Below are positions 39,952 through 50,740 of a DNA stretch of 64,000 nucleotides, one piece after another. Made by a program: the position numbers and the translations under genes. The stretch comes from Legionella impletisoli. GTDB lineage: Bacteria; Pseudomonadota; Gammaproteobacteria; Legionellales; Legionellaceae. Under the pieces are notes generated by a model, which was given only the letters and a program-made list of their open reading frames with translations, did not search any database and was not told where the DNA came from. Where the stretch lies: contig NZ_CAAAIA010000002.1 of the NCBI RefSeq assembly GCF_900639875.1, positions 62,001-126,000 of the forward strand. The letters are read 5' to 3'. Position 1 is the stretch's first letter; every line of letters begins with the position of its first letter.

Positions 39952-40400
39952 GCGAGTACCCTTATAAGAATGAATTCATTGAAGAAAGAGAACTAACAAC
40001 AATTACAAAAAGAGAAAGGATAAGTAGAGTAAGAGCGTTGGCAATAAGGGATCAAAATGGTCATCTACGCCTCTTTTGATTTATTTTTGAACATAAAGAG
40101 AATATTTTAACACAAAATCCCTAGTGAATAAAAGAGAAAATAAAAAACGTAGCTTAGTTTCTTGTAATTATGACCGCCATCTACGCTGTTTTATTTTCAA
40201 TTCCATAATTTATGGTTAGAGCCTTGTTGACAATTCATCGCACGGCCTACGCCCTCGACTTTTTCTTGGTGTCTTTAGATTCCCCGGACAAGCCGGGGAA
40301 CGTAGGACAGCCGGACAAGCCGGGGAACGTAGGCGGCCGCACAAGCCTTGGAACATAAGACAGGTCGTGGATTGCAACCGAATTGCCAACAGATCCTAAT
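39952..40400. other. 449-bp spacer with tandem REP-like units
   Basis: No gene seen. The left part is AT-rich and should contain the symporter promoter. Bases 40284-40363 hold three tandem GC-rich units, listed separately. The short CATCTACGC occurs at both about 40063 and 40181, with similar T-rich sequence after each; this may be chance. Confidence 0.5.
40284..40363. repeat. Three tandem 26-27 bp REP-like units
   Basis: Units at 40284-40310, 40311-40336 and 40337-40363. The first two read CCGGACAAGCCGGGGAACGT then AGG and differ only at the end; the third has decayed (CCGCACAAGCCTTGGAACAT). Each intact unit holds a CCGG-acaag-CCGG hairpin. The same hairpin occurs singly at 17578-17598. Confidence 0.8.
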
Positions 40401-41489
40401 CTAAGCGAGATTCAGTTCGAAAGATTTGTCTACTGTGATATGTTTCTTTTTAAAATGATGAATCCGTTGAAAAGATTCTTCAACCCGTGACCGCTGCACT
40501 TCTCCGCTTTCCACTAGCGCTTCAATGCAATCAATCACTTCAGGTGCATTAATTTGTCCAAGTTGGTTTCCAAAAATCAACATGTCCGCTCCCGCATTAA
40601 TGGTTCGCGCTAGAGCCTCAGAAAGTTGATAATGATTGCTAATCGCATGCATTTGCAAATCATCACTGATGATAATGCCTTCATATTGCAATTTGTTGCG
40701 CAATAATCCTGTTAAAATAGGATAAGATAACGTAGCCGGCAAGCCTGTATTATCCAAATGATGATTTACCACGTGCGCCGTCATTACCATAATCGGAGCA
40801 TTACGTTCTTTTAATAAGACCTCATAAGGAATCAATTCTTTTGAATCAAACGTGTCCGTTACATCCACAAACCCTTCGTGAGTATCACCAAGAGCACTGC
40901 CATGACCTGGAAAATGCTTATAACAGCATACAATATCATGCTCTTTGAATGCTTTTACAAATTGATTAGCAGCACGTATCACCTCGATGGGATCATTCGA
41001 AAAACTTCGCCCCCGCTTACCTATAATTCCGACTTGATCGTTTAGATTTAAATCAACAACTGGGGCAAAATTAAGATTAAATCCTAATGATTTTAAGGTA
41101 TGAGCCATGATTCGAGCTTCTTGCAACAAAGCATCATCCGAAAGTTTTGCCTGCATGACGGGTGGAATGGTTTGTACACAATCGTCGATGTATTTTAGAC
41201 GATCAATATCGCCCCCTTCATAATCTAATGCAATAAATAAAGGTAAACATTCTTTATCATCGTTCGCTTGTAACGAGTACTTATAAAGCTTTTCATTAAG
41301 CGATTTAATTTGAGTTTTATTCTTAAGGTTTTTACCAAATTGCTGGTTAGGAAAATCATAATCAAACAGCAAAACGCCACCAATCGCATCACGCTGAATC
41401 CATTCTGTAACTGGGCTATGTTCATCAACATCATATCCTGCAAATCCCATAATGAGCATTTGGCCAATCATTTTTCTTATTGTAGTCAC
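40401..41489 (-). CDS. nagZ: Beta-N-acetylhexosaminidase, GH3 family
   Basis: Cleaves GlcNAc from anhydro-muropeptides during peptidoglycan recycling in the cytoplasm. 362 residues, no signal peptide. KHFPGHGSALGDTHEGF carries the catalytic His and the nucleophile Asp is in IIISDDLQMHAI. The start is GTG at 41487-41489, supported by AGGAG about 7 bases upstream. Some extra length relative to E. coli NagZ (341) lies in the N-terminal third. No AmpG or AmpD gene is near. Confidence 0.87.
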   Translation of the reverse strand: MTTIRKMIGQMLIMGFAGYDVDEHSPVTEWIQRDAIGGVLLFDYDFPNQQFGKNLKNKTQIKSLNEKLYKYSLQANDDKECLPLFIALDYEGGDIDRLKYIDDCVQTIPPVMQAKLSDDALLQEARIMAHTLKSLGFNLNFAPVVDLNLNDQVGIIGKRGRSFSNDPIEVIRAANQFVKAFKEHDIVCCYKHFPGHGSALGDTHEGFVDVTDTFDSKELIPYEVLLKERNAPIMVMTAHVVNHHLDNTGLPATLSYPILTGLLRNKLQYEGIIISDDLQMHAISNHYQLSEALARTINAGADMLIFGNQLGQINAPEVIDCIEALVESGEVQRSRVEESFQRIHHFKKKHITVDKSFELNLA

Positions 41490-41533
41490 ACAACACTCCT
41501 AGTGTAGGTTTATTGTTGTTGGGATGGCGTACA

Positions 41534-41983
41534 TTATTGCGGAGGTACTGGTGGAATTGTTGAAAAATCACACTTGCAATTTGAACCAGCCTGAGGTGGC
41601 AGGGGCACTTCAGCAAAATCTTTTGGAAAACAGAGGTTTATATTCCAGGCGGTTTCACTGGCAGTAATCTTCTCGGGCAAAAACCAAAAACGAGCACCTT
41701 CATATTGCTTTCCAGCATCTTCCTGCCAAAATGCGGGATTAAACTCTGCTACAAATCTTAATTCTTCCTTAGGCTGACATTCAAATTTCTGCCTTTCCCA
41801 AAAAGTCCCCTCTGGCACAATAATAGTAGCCAGCGTTTTATTATCATTCATTACGGACTGTACAGTTACCGTGACATTATAATCTCCCCAGCAACTATCT
41901 TTTGCTAAAGTAATAAAACAAGGAAATGATAAAGCAGGGGAAGATAAGCCTATTAAACAGAACAATGCAGCAATTCGACTCAT
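41534..41983 (-). CDS. Predicted exported protein of unknown function
   Basis: 149 residues, family not recognised. A Sec signal peptide (AALFCLIGLSSPALS, cleavage near residue 19) is followed by a beta-rich domain with several cysteines (FPCFITLAKDSCWGDYN, FECQPKE, INLCFPKDF) and a Pro-rich end (CKCDFSTIPPVPPQ). Probably periplasmic or secreted, perhaps through the type II system, which is inference. It lies upstream of nagZ on the same strand, 44 bases away. Confidence 0.65.
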   Translation of the reverse strand: MSRIAALFCLIGLSSPALSFPCFITLAKDSCWGDYNVTVTVQSVMNDNKTLATIIVPEGTFWERQKFECQPKEELRFVAEFNPAFWQEDAGKQYEGARFWFLPEKITASETAWNINLCFPKDFAEVPLPPQAGSNCKCDFSTIPPVPPQ

Positions 41984-42095
41984 AACGCTTTTCTCTAAAG
42001 TGATTTTTATAATTATAATCTATTTATAATGACTTATCCTAATGGCTTTATTCTTGATCTAACACTTAGGTTTTGTTGAAGATGACCCAATGGGA

Positions 42096-42122
42096 TTGAT
42101 TTTTTTAATCAATCAGTATAAT
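42096..42122 (+). promoter_or_regulatory. Promoter of the tRNA-Ser gene
   Basis: Exact -10 TATAAT (42117-42122) with TTGATT (42096-42101) 15 bases upstream as -35. The sequence after the -10 box (CTTGCGGC) is GC-rich, a discriminator typical of stable RNA promoters under stringent control. An 8-bp inverted repeat GATTGATT/AATCAATC (42094-42114) overlaps the -35 region. Confidence 0.55.
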
Positions 42123-42133
42123 CTTGCGGCTTC

Positions 42134-42221
42134 GGAGAGGTGGCCGAGCGGTCGAAGGCGCACGCCTGGAAAGTGTGTATACGGAAACGTATCGAGGGTT
42201 CGAATCCCTCTCTCTCCGCCA
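42134..42221 (+). tRNA. tRNA-Ser (anticodon GGA)
   Basis: 88 bases including an encoded CCA (42219-42221). Acceptor stem GGAGAGG pairs with TCTCTCC plus discriminator G, as expected for serine. GTGGCCGAGCGGTCGAAGG is the D arm, CTGGAAAGT holds anticodon GGA, a long variable arm (TGTATACGGAAACGTATC) marks a class II tRNA, and GGTTCGAATCC is the T loop. It reads UCC and UCU codons. Confidence 0.97.
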
Positions 42222-42288
42222 AATGTTCTAAAAGGTCTCTTATCATACCTACCCTCCCCCAGCCTTTCTCTTCTGCAAATTACCTGCA

Positions 42289-43041
42289 CTAGCCGTTGTA
42301 ATGAGGAAGAACAATTCGCTCGATAAAATCCTTCACAATTTTATTAGAATACGGCGTCTCGTGAATAGCTGTATCAATAATCTCTTGAAGAGATTCATTA
42401 TTATCTAAATAGCGCATTTGATAGCGTGTTATTCGAGTAATCAAATCCTTCGTATCCACTTCAGGATGAAACTGAAAACAATAAATCGGTTTATCGATAA
42501 ATTTAACGATGTGATAAGGGCACCGCTCGCTAGAAGCCAAAAGAATGCAATTTGAAGGAATTTTATTAGCTCGTTCTTTATGGCCCGATACAGCCCAAAA
42601 CGATTCGGGATAATCGTATAAGAGGGGATCATCTTTTACTTCTGAGTGTAAATTTATAGAGTAAATGCCCATTTCCATGTTTTCTTTATCTAGTATGACT
42701 TTACCCCCAAGCTCTTCCATCGCAATCTGGAAACCAAAACATGACGCAAGCACTGGGATATTGTTATCGTAACAATAACGAATCAACGCTTTGCAATGCG
42801 GAACAAACAAATAGTCTTCTACGTTTAAAACACTAGCATCACTTGAACCGCCGACAAATAAAACATCATAATCATCCATAATGGATGGAGGAAAATGAAT
42901 CGTTTTAAACGTATTTAATTTTGTAAATTGCTCTTCATGAAGCTGGCTAAACTGCACAAATTCATAAAACTCTTCGAGCATGGTTTCTTCATCTTCACGA
43001 ATTTGAAGCAACAATATTTTAAGTTGATGTTTTTCTTTCAT
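42289..43041 (-). CDS. Class I glutamine amidotransferase-like protein
   Basis: 250 residues, single GATase1 domain without a synthetase part. The triad is Cys in VLASCFGFQIA, and His and Glu in FQFHPEVDTKD. This resembles GMP synthase amidotransferase relatives of unknown substrate, including gamma-glutamyl hydrolase-like peptidases. There is no synthetase neighbour. The ribosome site before ATG 43041 is weak (AGGC). Confidence 0.8.
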   Translation of the reverse strand: MKEKHQLKILLLQIREDEETMLEEFYEFVQFSQLHEEQFTKLNTFKTIHFPPSIMDDYDVLFVGGSSDASVLNVEDYLFVPHCKALIRYCYDNNIPVLASCFGFQIAMEELGGKVILDKENMEMGIYSINLHSEVKDDPLLYDYPESFWAVSGHKERANKIPSNCILLASSERCPYHIVKFIDKPIYCFQFHPEVDTKDLITRITRYQMRYLDNNESLQEIIDTAIHETPYSNKIVKDFIERIVLPHYNG

Positions 43042-43462
43042 ATTTTTGCCTGAACACCAAGGCCATTGAGACCGTAAGAAGAAAAATCTGTAACAACGTC
43101 AGTGCTTGTCATAGAATGGAATAGACTTAGGCCTTGATTCTAAGCAGATTTAGTTCTGTGAAGCAAGCATAGAATTATGCTAGCATAGTTTGTTTGTAAA
43201 ATAATTTAATGTTCTAATAAGCATGATCGGAGTGGCAACACTTATATATACCCATTCCACCTGAAGATACTGGTTTTTTCAGGTAAAATGGGTATAGGCA
43301 AATTTGAACCTTATTTTATCTACTTGTATGAGTATTACACCCTGATCCGAACACCATTCTAATCGTTCATTTTTTGCAAAATTAATGCAAAAATAGATAG
43401 ACAAATAATAAAATTATCATACAATTCGCGCACCATATTATTTAACCTTTTCTGAGGGGTCA
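43042..43462. other. 421-bp divergent spacer with inverted repeat
   Basis: No gene seen. It carries promoters for the amidotransferase-like gene and the amino acid permease. An inverted repeat with two mismatches lies at 43247-43296. Confidence 0.5.
43247..43296. repeat. 19-bp inverted repeat upstream of the permease
   Basis: Arms TATACCCATTCCACCTGAA (43247-43265) and its complement with two mismatches (43278-43296), loop of 12 bases. It may be an old transposon remnant, a terminator-like hairpin, or a regulator site 167 bases before the permease. The distance and long stem favour a structural element. Confidence 0.6.
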
Positions 43463-44968
43463 GTGGCGAAGAAAAAACCGATTAACGCATTGCCAGTCAA
43501 TGATGGCGACTTTCGTCGAGCCTTAAAAACTCGACACGTTCAGCTTATTGCTTTAGGCGGCATTATTGGCTCAGGGTATTTCCTCGGAACAGGTGAAATG
43601 GTTCACCAAGTGGGGCCTGCTGTTTTTCTTGCTTACATTCTTGGCGGCTTAATTATTTATTTAACCATGCTGTGTATGGGTGAATTAGCCGTTGCTATCC
43701 CGATTTCAGGCTCGTTTATTCATTATACAGCAGATTTTATCTCCCCTGCACTGGCTTGTGGCGTAGGTTGGTCGTATTGGCTGAGCTGGATTGCTTATAT
43801 TCCCGCAGAGTGCGTGGCCGGTGGAATCATTATGGAGCATTTTACTGGGATTAATGGCTATGTGTGGGCTGTTGGGTTTGGTCTATTAATTACCTATATT
43901 AACTTAGCCAAAGTAGGAACCTTTGGTGAAATTGAGTTTTGGCTTGCGATTATAAAAATTTTAGCGTTATTTGGCTTCGTCGCCTTATCCGTGTTTATTT
44001 TTTTTGGTGTAATTCATGGTCCTCGACCAGAGAATATCCTCTGGGGCAAATATATCTTTGACCAAGGAGGGCTTTTCCCCAATGGCCCTATGGCGTTTTT
44101 AACGGCAATGGTGCTGCTTTTGGTGAATTATCAAGGTTCCGAGATCATCGGTCTTGCAGCAGGCGAATCGATTGATCCTGGCCGCATGATTCCAAGTGCT
44201 ATTCGCAATGTAACCTTTCGAATTATTTTTATTTACATCATTCCCGTATTTTGCCTTGTTTTAATTTTTCCTTGGCAAAAGGCGAGTTTAGCCAATTCTG
44301 TATTTGCTGAAGCACTTAATTTTTACGGACTTAAATGGGCTGGAGCTGCCACAAGTTTTGTTACCATGACCGCTGCCTTATCGTGCTCTAATTCAGGAGT
44401 CTATGGTATCGTTCGTTCCATGCACGCACTAGCTCAAAGCGGAATGGCCCCTAGAAAATTAGCAAAGCTCAATCGTAATGCAGTGCCTCAAAATGCAGGT
44501 ATTGTCACACTGGCTGCGATTTGGCTATTGCTTTTAGCCGGTTATTTCTTTGGTCAATCCATGCTTTACATCGCCCTGTTACTCGTTTCAGGTTTTACTG
44601 GTGCTATTGCTTGGATTTCCTTATGTTGGGCGCAAATAAATTTCCGAAGACGGCTCATCAAAGCAGGCTATAGTGCAAACGACCTGCATTATAAAACCCC
44701 CTGGTCGCCCTATACTGGGATTTTGGCAATTATCTTAATGGTCATTTGTTTGGTATTTCTTGCTCTGGATAAAGACCCTACCTACAAAATTGCTTTTACC
44801 ATCGGCGTATTAGGTCTTGTTCTGCCTACGATTATTTATAAAGTTGCAGGTTTAGATAAAAAGCGCAAAGCACTAGCCGATAAGCGAATCGATTTTGACG
44901 ATCTGTTTCCCTCAAAAGCCTCCTCATCGAGCAACTCGAATTCCGATTATCAACCGGTAAATAATTAA
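43463..44968 (+). CDS. Amino acid permease (APC superfamily)
   Basis: 501 residues with about 12 transmembrane spans; inner membrane amino acid:proton symporter. TM1 carries the APC unwound motif ALGGIIGSGYFLGTGE, and GSEIIGLAAGESIDP matches the AAT family (GABA/D-Ser/aromatic/basic permeases). Substrate not predictable by eye. The start is GTG 43463 with GAGGGG about 5 bases upstream. The C-terminal tail is Ser/Asn-rich. Confidence 0.87.
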   Translation: MAKKKPINALPVNDGDFRRALKTRHVQLIALGGIIGSGYFLGTGEMVHQVGPAVFLAYILGGLIIYLTMLCMGELAVAIPISGSFIHYTADFISPALACGVGWSYWLSWIAYIPAECVAGGIIMEHFTGINGYVWAVGFGLLITYINLAKVGTFGEIEFWLAIIKILALFGFVALSVFIFFGVIHGPRPENILWGKYIFDQGGLFPNGPMAFLTAMVLLLVNYQGSEIIGLAAGESIDPGRMIPSAIRNVTFRIIFIYIIPVFCLVLIFPWQKASLANSVFAEALNFYGLKWAGAATSFVTMTAALSCSNSGVYGIVRSMHALAQSGMAPRKLAKLNRNAVPQNAGIVTLAAIWLLLLAGYFFGQSMLYIALLLVSGFTGAIAWISLCWAQINFRRRLIKAGYSANDLHYKTPWSPYTGILAIILMVICLVFLALDKDPTYKIAFTIGVLGLVLPTIIYKVAGLDKKRKALADKRIDFDDLFPSKASSSSNSNSDYQPVNN

Positions 44969-45051
44969 TCCTCTAGAAATTTTTTTTGAAGGTCGATATG
45001 GTAGATAGTCGTATGTAATATAGGCGAATTGGAAGGAATGAAATTTTTTTC

Positions 45052-47301
<2,250 letters not shown>

Positions 47302-47312
<11 letters not shown>

Positions 47313-47580
47313 TTAAAACCACTTCCACACCACAAAATTCAGCCAAAGCATAAATTGCCTGCGAGGCCCCAGAAATTTCTAACTTTTTTTTATATTGTTT
47401 TGACAAGCGTTTGGCCTCAATAAGCAAGGCTAGTCCTGCACTGTCACATTGTGTTACCTGACCCAAATCGAGCTTCAAATTATTTGTTTTTGAACGAGTA
47501 AGTAGCAGAACGAGTTGTTTAAGGTTACTTTGCACCGTATTAAAGGTTAGCTCACCTGTTAAACTCAACGTTTCTACCAT
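47302..47580 (-). CDS. mlaB: MlaB STAS-domain subunit
   Basis: 92 residues. A STAS domain with GQVTQCDSAGLALLIEAKRL, where the Ser of CDSAGL is the position typical of anti-sigma antagonist-like folds. MlaB stabilises the cytoplasmic ATPase MlaF in the MlaFEDB phospholipid transporter. Overlaps ibaG by 11 bases and follows mlaC by 2 bases. Confidence 0.88.
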
Positions 47581-47582
47581 GA

Positions 47583-48182
47583 TTAACTCGCCTTCGTTTT
47601 TTTCATTTGTGCAATTAACTCAGCCATGTTTGAATTTTGCAACACTTGACCAAACTGAGAACGAAAACTTTGCAGTAAGCTTACACCCTCAACACTTAAA
47701 TCATAAATCTTCCATTGCCCATTTTTCGTTACCAAGCTATAGCTTAAAGGAATATTTGGACCAGAACTTCGCACAATGACACTATTTACACGCACAAATC
47801 GGCCATTGATTGGACCGCGTAAGGGAAGAAATTTAACTTTTTCGTCAGAATATTCTGCAAGTGGAGTCGCATACGTACGGATAACCAGTTGCGTAAATTC
47901 CCGTATAAATTGTTGTTTCTCAGCACTTGTGGCTTTATTCCAAGCCTGGCGTCCTAAAACCGATCTTGACATGCCGGTTACATCTACAATCGGCAATAAA
48001 TATTGCCTAACCGCAGTATGAATCACTTGCGGATTATTTTTTAGGCTGGCACGATTTTCCTTTAAAGTATTGGTGATCTTATTTGCAGCTCCCTCCAACA
48101 TAGGAATTGGAGAGCTTTCTGCCATTACAATCTGTGATAACACTAGAGTCACTAAAATCAAGAATGCTTTTATTGTTTTCAT
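47583..48182 (-). CDS. mlaC: MlaC periplasmic phospholipid-binding protein
   Basis: 199 residues. A signal peptide (AFLILVTLVLSQIVMA, cleaved near residue 21) is followed by the Ttg2D/MlaC domain (LLPIVDVTGMSRSVLGRQAW, RTYATPLAEYSDEKV, WKIYDLSVEGVSLLQSFRSQF). It shuttles phospholipid between the outer-membrane complex MlaA-porin and MlaFEDB. The usual position in mlaFEDCB. Confidence 0.93.
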   Translation of the reverse strand: MKTIKAFLILVTLVLSQIVMAESSPIPMLEGAANKITNTLKENRASLKNNPQVIHTAVRQYLLPIVDVTGMSRSVLGRQAWNKATSAEKQQFIREFTQLVIRTYATPLAEYSDEKVKFLPLRGPINGRFVRVNSVIVRSSGPNIPLSYSLVTKNGQWKIYDLSVEGVSLLQSFRSQFGQVLQNSNMAELIAQMKKTKAS

Positions 48183-48239
48183 GCTTATCCCCTCTCCAAC
48201 AAATCACGATGATATCCATCTCCTGGATTCTCTGTTATT

Positions 48240-48716
48240 CTACTTTTTAATATTAAATAATAATTGTCCGATTAAATTTTCTAGAATGATTGCTTGCTGA
48301 GTTCTAGCGATTACATCACCATCCTGTAGATAAGGATGTGACCGGTCCTCATCATCTTCAAAACCCGGAACGATGCTAATGTAATTCGATCCAAGTAAAC
48401 CTTCCGTCAAAATCCGTGCCGAGGTGTCATCGTAAGGTATAGGCTTATCTCGTCGTAATGCCATCGTCACCTTAGCATTCAGCTGCTCTGGCTGAAGCTC
48501 GATTTTCGTTACCTCGCCTATTTTAACACCAGCAACCGTCACAGGAGCTCGTACTTTAAGCCCTCCAATATCACTAAAATCGGCCGTTACTTCATAAACC
48601 TTAGACGAATTGAAATCCGACATGCCACTGACTTTTAATACCATAATTAATAAAGCCAGTGCGCCCAATAACATAAAAAGACCTACAGAGATGTCAATAA
48701 ATCGCTGCTTATTCAT
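48240..48716 (-). CDS. mlaD: MlaD MCE-domain subunit
   Basis: 158 residues. One N-terminal transmembrane helix (SVGLFMLLGALALLIMVL), then an MCE domain (VTADFSDIGGLKVRAPVTVAGVKIGEV, LLGSNYISI). It forms the periplasmic hexamer that receives lipid from or passes it to MlaC. Start directly follows the mlaE stop. Confidence 0.93.
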   Translation of the reverse strand: MNKQRFIDISVGLFMLLGALALLIMVLKVSGMSDFNSSKVYEVTADFSDIGGLKVRAPVTVAGVKIGEVTKIELQPEQLNAKVTMALRRDKPIPYDDTSARILTEGLLGSNYISIVPGFEDDEDRSHPYLQDGDVIARTQQAIILENLIGQLLFNIKK

Positions 48717-49499
48717 TTACCAGCCTCCAATCATCATCGCCGTCAATAAGAAATCAAACCCCAATACCGCCAGCGATGAATAAACCACAGTCCTTGTTGT
48801 CGCTTGACTGATCCCCTCTGCCGTTGGAACACAGGAAAACCCCTGGAACACCGATATCCATATCACCAAAAATGCAAACACAATGCTTTTAATTATGCCG
48901 CTTAAGACATCTAAATGAAAACTCACTGCAGATTGCATATTCGACCAGAAACTACCCGAATCCACGCCCAACCAATCCACACCAATAAAATAGCCACCAT
49001 ACACAGCCACTGCTGAAAAAATTAAGGTTAAAATAGGTAGCGCGATTAAGCCAGCCAGAAACCTCGGATAAATAATACGCCCTAATGGATCCACTCCCAT
49101 CATATCCATGCTGTCAAGTTGCTCAGTGGCTTTCATCAATCCGATTTCTGCAGTTAAAGCAGATCCTGCTCGCCCAGCAAACAATAAGGCACTAATAACA
49201 GGCCCAAGCTCTCTCACAATGCTTAAAGCCAATAATTGACCTAATTGACTGTCAGCGCCGAACTTTTCGAGGGTATTATAACCCTGCAAGCCCACTACTC
49301 CACCAATAAATAACCCAGAAACGATGATAATTAAACAGGACAACACGCCAATATAATATAATTGGGCCCGCAATGAAGGCCAAAGGCGCAAAATATCTGG
49401 CTTTCGAAATAAAACGCGCAACAAAAACACACCTGAACTCCCCACCATTTGGAAAGTTGAAAGGCTCATGTGACCAAAGCGGGCAATTCGGTCAAGCAT
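48717..49499 (-). CDS. mlaE: MlaE permease subunit
   Basis: 260 residues, about five or six membrane segments; permease of the Mla ABC transporter. The conserved ALLFAGRAGSALTAEIGLMKATEQ segment matches MlaE/TGD1 proteins. The frame is open to 49583, but ATG 49497-49499 has a GAGGAG site and overlaps mlaF by 8 bases, so it is the better start. Confidence 0.93.
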   Translation of the reverse strand: MLDRIARFGHMSLSTFQMVGSSGVFLLRVLFRKPDILRLWPSLRAQLYYIGVLSCLIIIVSGLFIGGVVGLQGYNTLEKFGADSQLGQLLALSIVRELGPVISALLFAGRAGSALTAEIGLMKATEQLDSMDMMGVDPLGRIIYPRFLAGLIALPILTLIFSAVAVYGGYFIGVDWLGVDSGSFWSNMQSAVSFHLDVLSGIIKSIVFAFLVIWISVFQGFSCVPTAEGISQATTRTVVYSSLAVLGFDFLLTAMMIGGW

Positions 49500-50289
49500 C
49501 AAGTAACTCCTCAGTATAAGGACGTGCTGGATAATGAAACGGTACCACTCCATCCGCTTGCCCATGCATGAATTGATGGACATGTGGATCAGATGACGCT
49601 TGCAATTCTAAAGGCGTACCTTGACCGATTACTTTCCCTTCAGCAATCAAATAGACATAATCTGCAATGGAGCAAGTTTCATTCACATCGTGAGAAACAA
49701 TCATGGTCGTAGTATTTAACAATTGGTTTAAACGCTTAATCAAGCGCACCAGCACCCCCATGGCAATTGGATCTTGACCTGTGAATGGCTCATCATACAT
49801 CATGAGCAGAGGATCAAGAACAATGGTTCTAGCTAATGCGACTCTTCTTGCCATACCTCCAGATAACATATTCGGCATAAAATTCGCCGTCCCACGAAGT
49901 CCTACTGCCTCTAGTTTCATTAATACAATATCACGTAACATGGCTTCGCTAAGATTGGTGTGTTCTCTTAACGGGAAAGCGACGTTATCAAAGACTGAGA
50001 GATGCGTAAACAAAGCGCTACTTTGGAAAAGTAAGCCCATTTTTTTTCGAATTGCATAAAGCGCTTTACGAGACAATTGATGGATATTACACCCATCAAC
50101 AATGACTTCCCCAGAACTGGGTGATAGCAAACCACCAATCAATCGAAGTAGCGTGGTTTTTCCACTTCCACTCGGTCCCATAATCGCTGTAATTTTTCCG
50201 CGTTGAACAGCAATATCCACGCCATTGAAAATGACACGCTGATTTCGGGAAAATGATAAGTCTTTGATTTCAACGAAATTATCCGTCAT
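49492..50289 (-). CDS. mlaF: MlaF ATPase subunit
   Basis: 265 residues. Walker A GPSGSGKTT, signature LSGGMARRVALAR, Walker B LLMMYDEPFTGQDP, and the H-loop VSHD are all present. It drives MlaFEDB lipid transport. The frame extends to 50391, but ATG 50287-50289 (MTDNFVEIKDL) matches the family; the extra codons run toward the foldback repeat. First gene of mlaFEDCB-ibaG-murA-nif3. Confidence 0.94.
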   Translation of the reverse strand: MTDNFVEIKDLSFSRNQRVIFNGVDIAVQRGKITAIMGPSGSGKTTLLRLIGGLLSPSSGEVIVDGCNIHQLSRKALYAIRKKMGLLFQSSALFTHLSVFDNVAFPLREHTNLSEAMLRDIVLMKLEAVGLRGTANFMPNMLSGGMARRVALARTIVLDPLLMMYDEPFTGQDPIAMGVLVRLIKRLNQLLNTTTMIVSHDVNETCSIADYVYLIAEGKVIGQGTPLELQASSDPHVHQFMHGQADGVVPFHYPARPYTEELLDA

Positions 50290-50740
50290 GGAATTGTTCC
50301 AATAATGAATCTCACCAAACCACAAAAAATTGAACGCGCACCGTATGGTTCTCTGCCCGTAATCTTTCAAAATGCGATCTTTTAGACGCATTTATTTTTT
50401 TCCGGCTCAATTTTAAAAAACGAGTAATGGCGATTCCATTGCGAGTTTTTTAAAATTGAGCAGAAAGAAAAAGGAACAGTATAAAACTCGCATTTTGAAG
50501 GATTACGGGTATATTATATACCCTTATTCTAAGTTTTTGCGAGAAAGGGTCGTTCTTAGATTAAAAAATAGTAAAAATGTACAGACTTAATTGTGAAAAC
50601 TCCTGCTTTGAACGTTCAAGCAAGATAGATCCTCAGATATCAAAAGAATGACTCAAAACAACCCGAAATTTATTGCAATCAATTTTATGCTGCCTTCATG
50701 ATGTGTTAAGATAGGATTCTTCTTTTTAAATTTTTCGCCT
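50290..50740. other. 451-bp divergent spacer holding a large foldback
   Basis: No gene seen between mlaF (minus) and kdsD (plus). Bases 50356-50509 form a nested inverted repeat (listed separately), and 50507-50523 is a 17-base near-perfect palindrome (GGGTATATTATATACCC). Promoters for both operons must lie in or around these structures; none was assigned. Confidence 0.5.
50356..50509. repeat. 154-bp nested inverted repeat (foldback element)
   Basis: Outer arms of 22 bases with one mismatch: CCCGTAATCTTTCAAAATGC... (50356-50377) and its complement (50488-50509). Inner arms of 17 bases, perfect: GCTCAATTTTAAAAAAC (50405-50421) and complement (50445-50461). An innermost AATGG/CCATT closes the loop. 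The outer arm begins like the repeat at 58224 (CCCGTGATCTTTCAAAAT). Confidence 0.85.

Noticed and set aside
42289-43041. Amidotransferase-like gene as GMP synthase or a second trpG
   Set aside because: It lacks the ATP-pyrophosphatase domain and the TrpG-type SPGP motif; left as an uncharacterised class I GATase.
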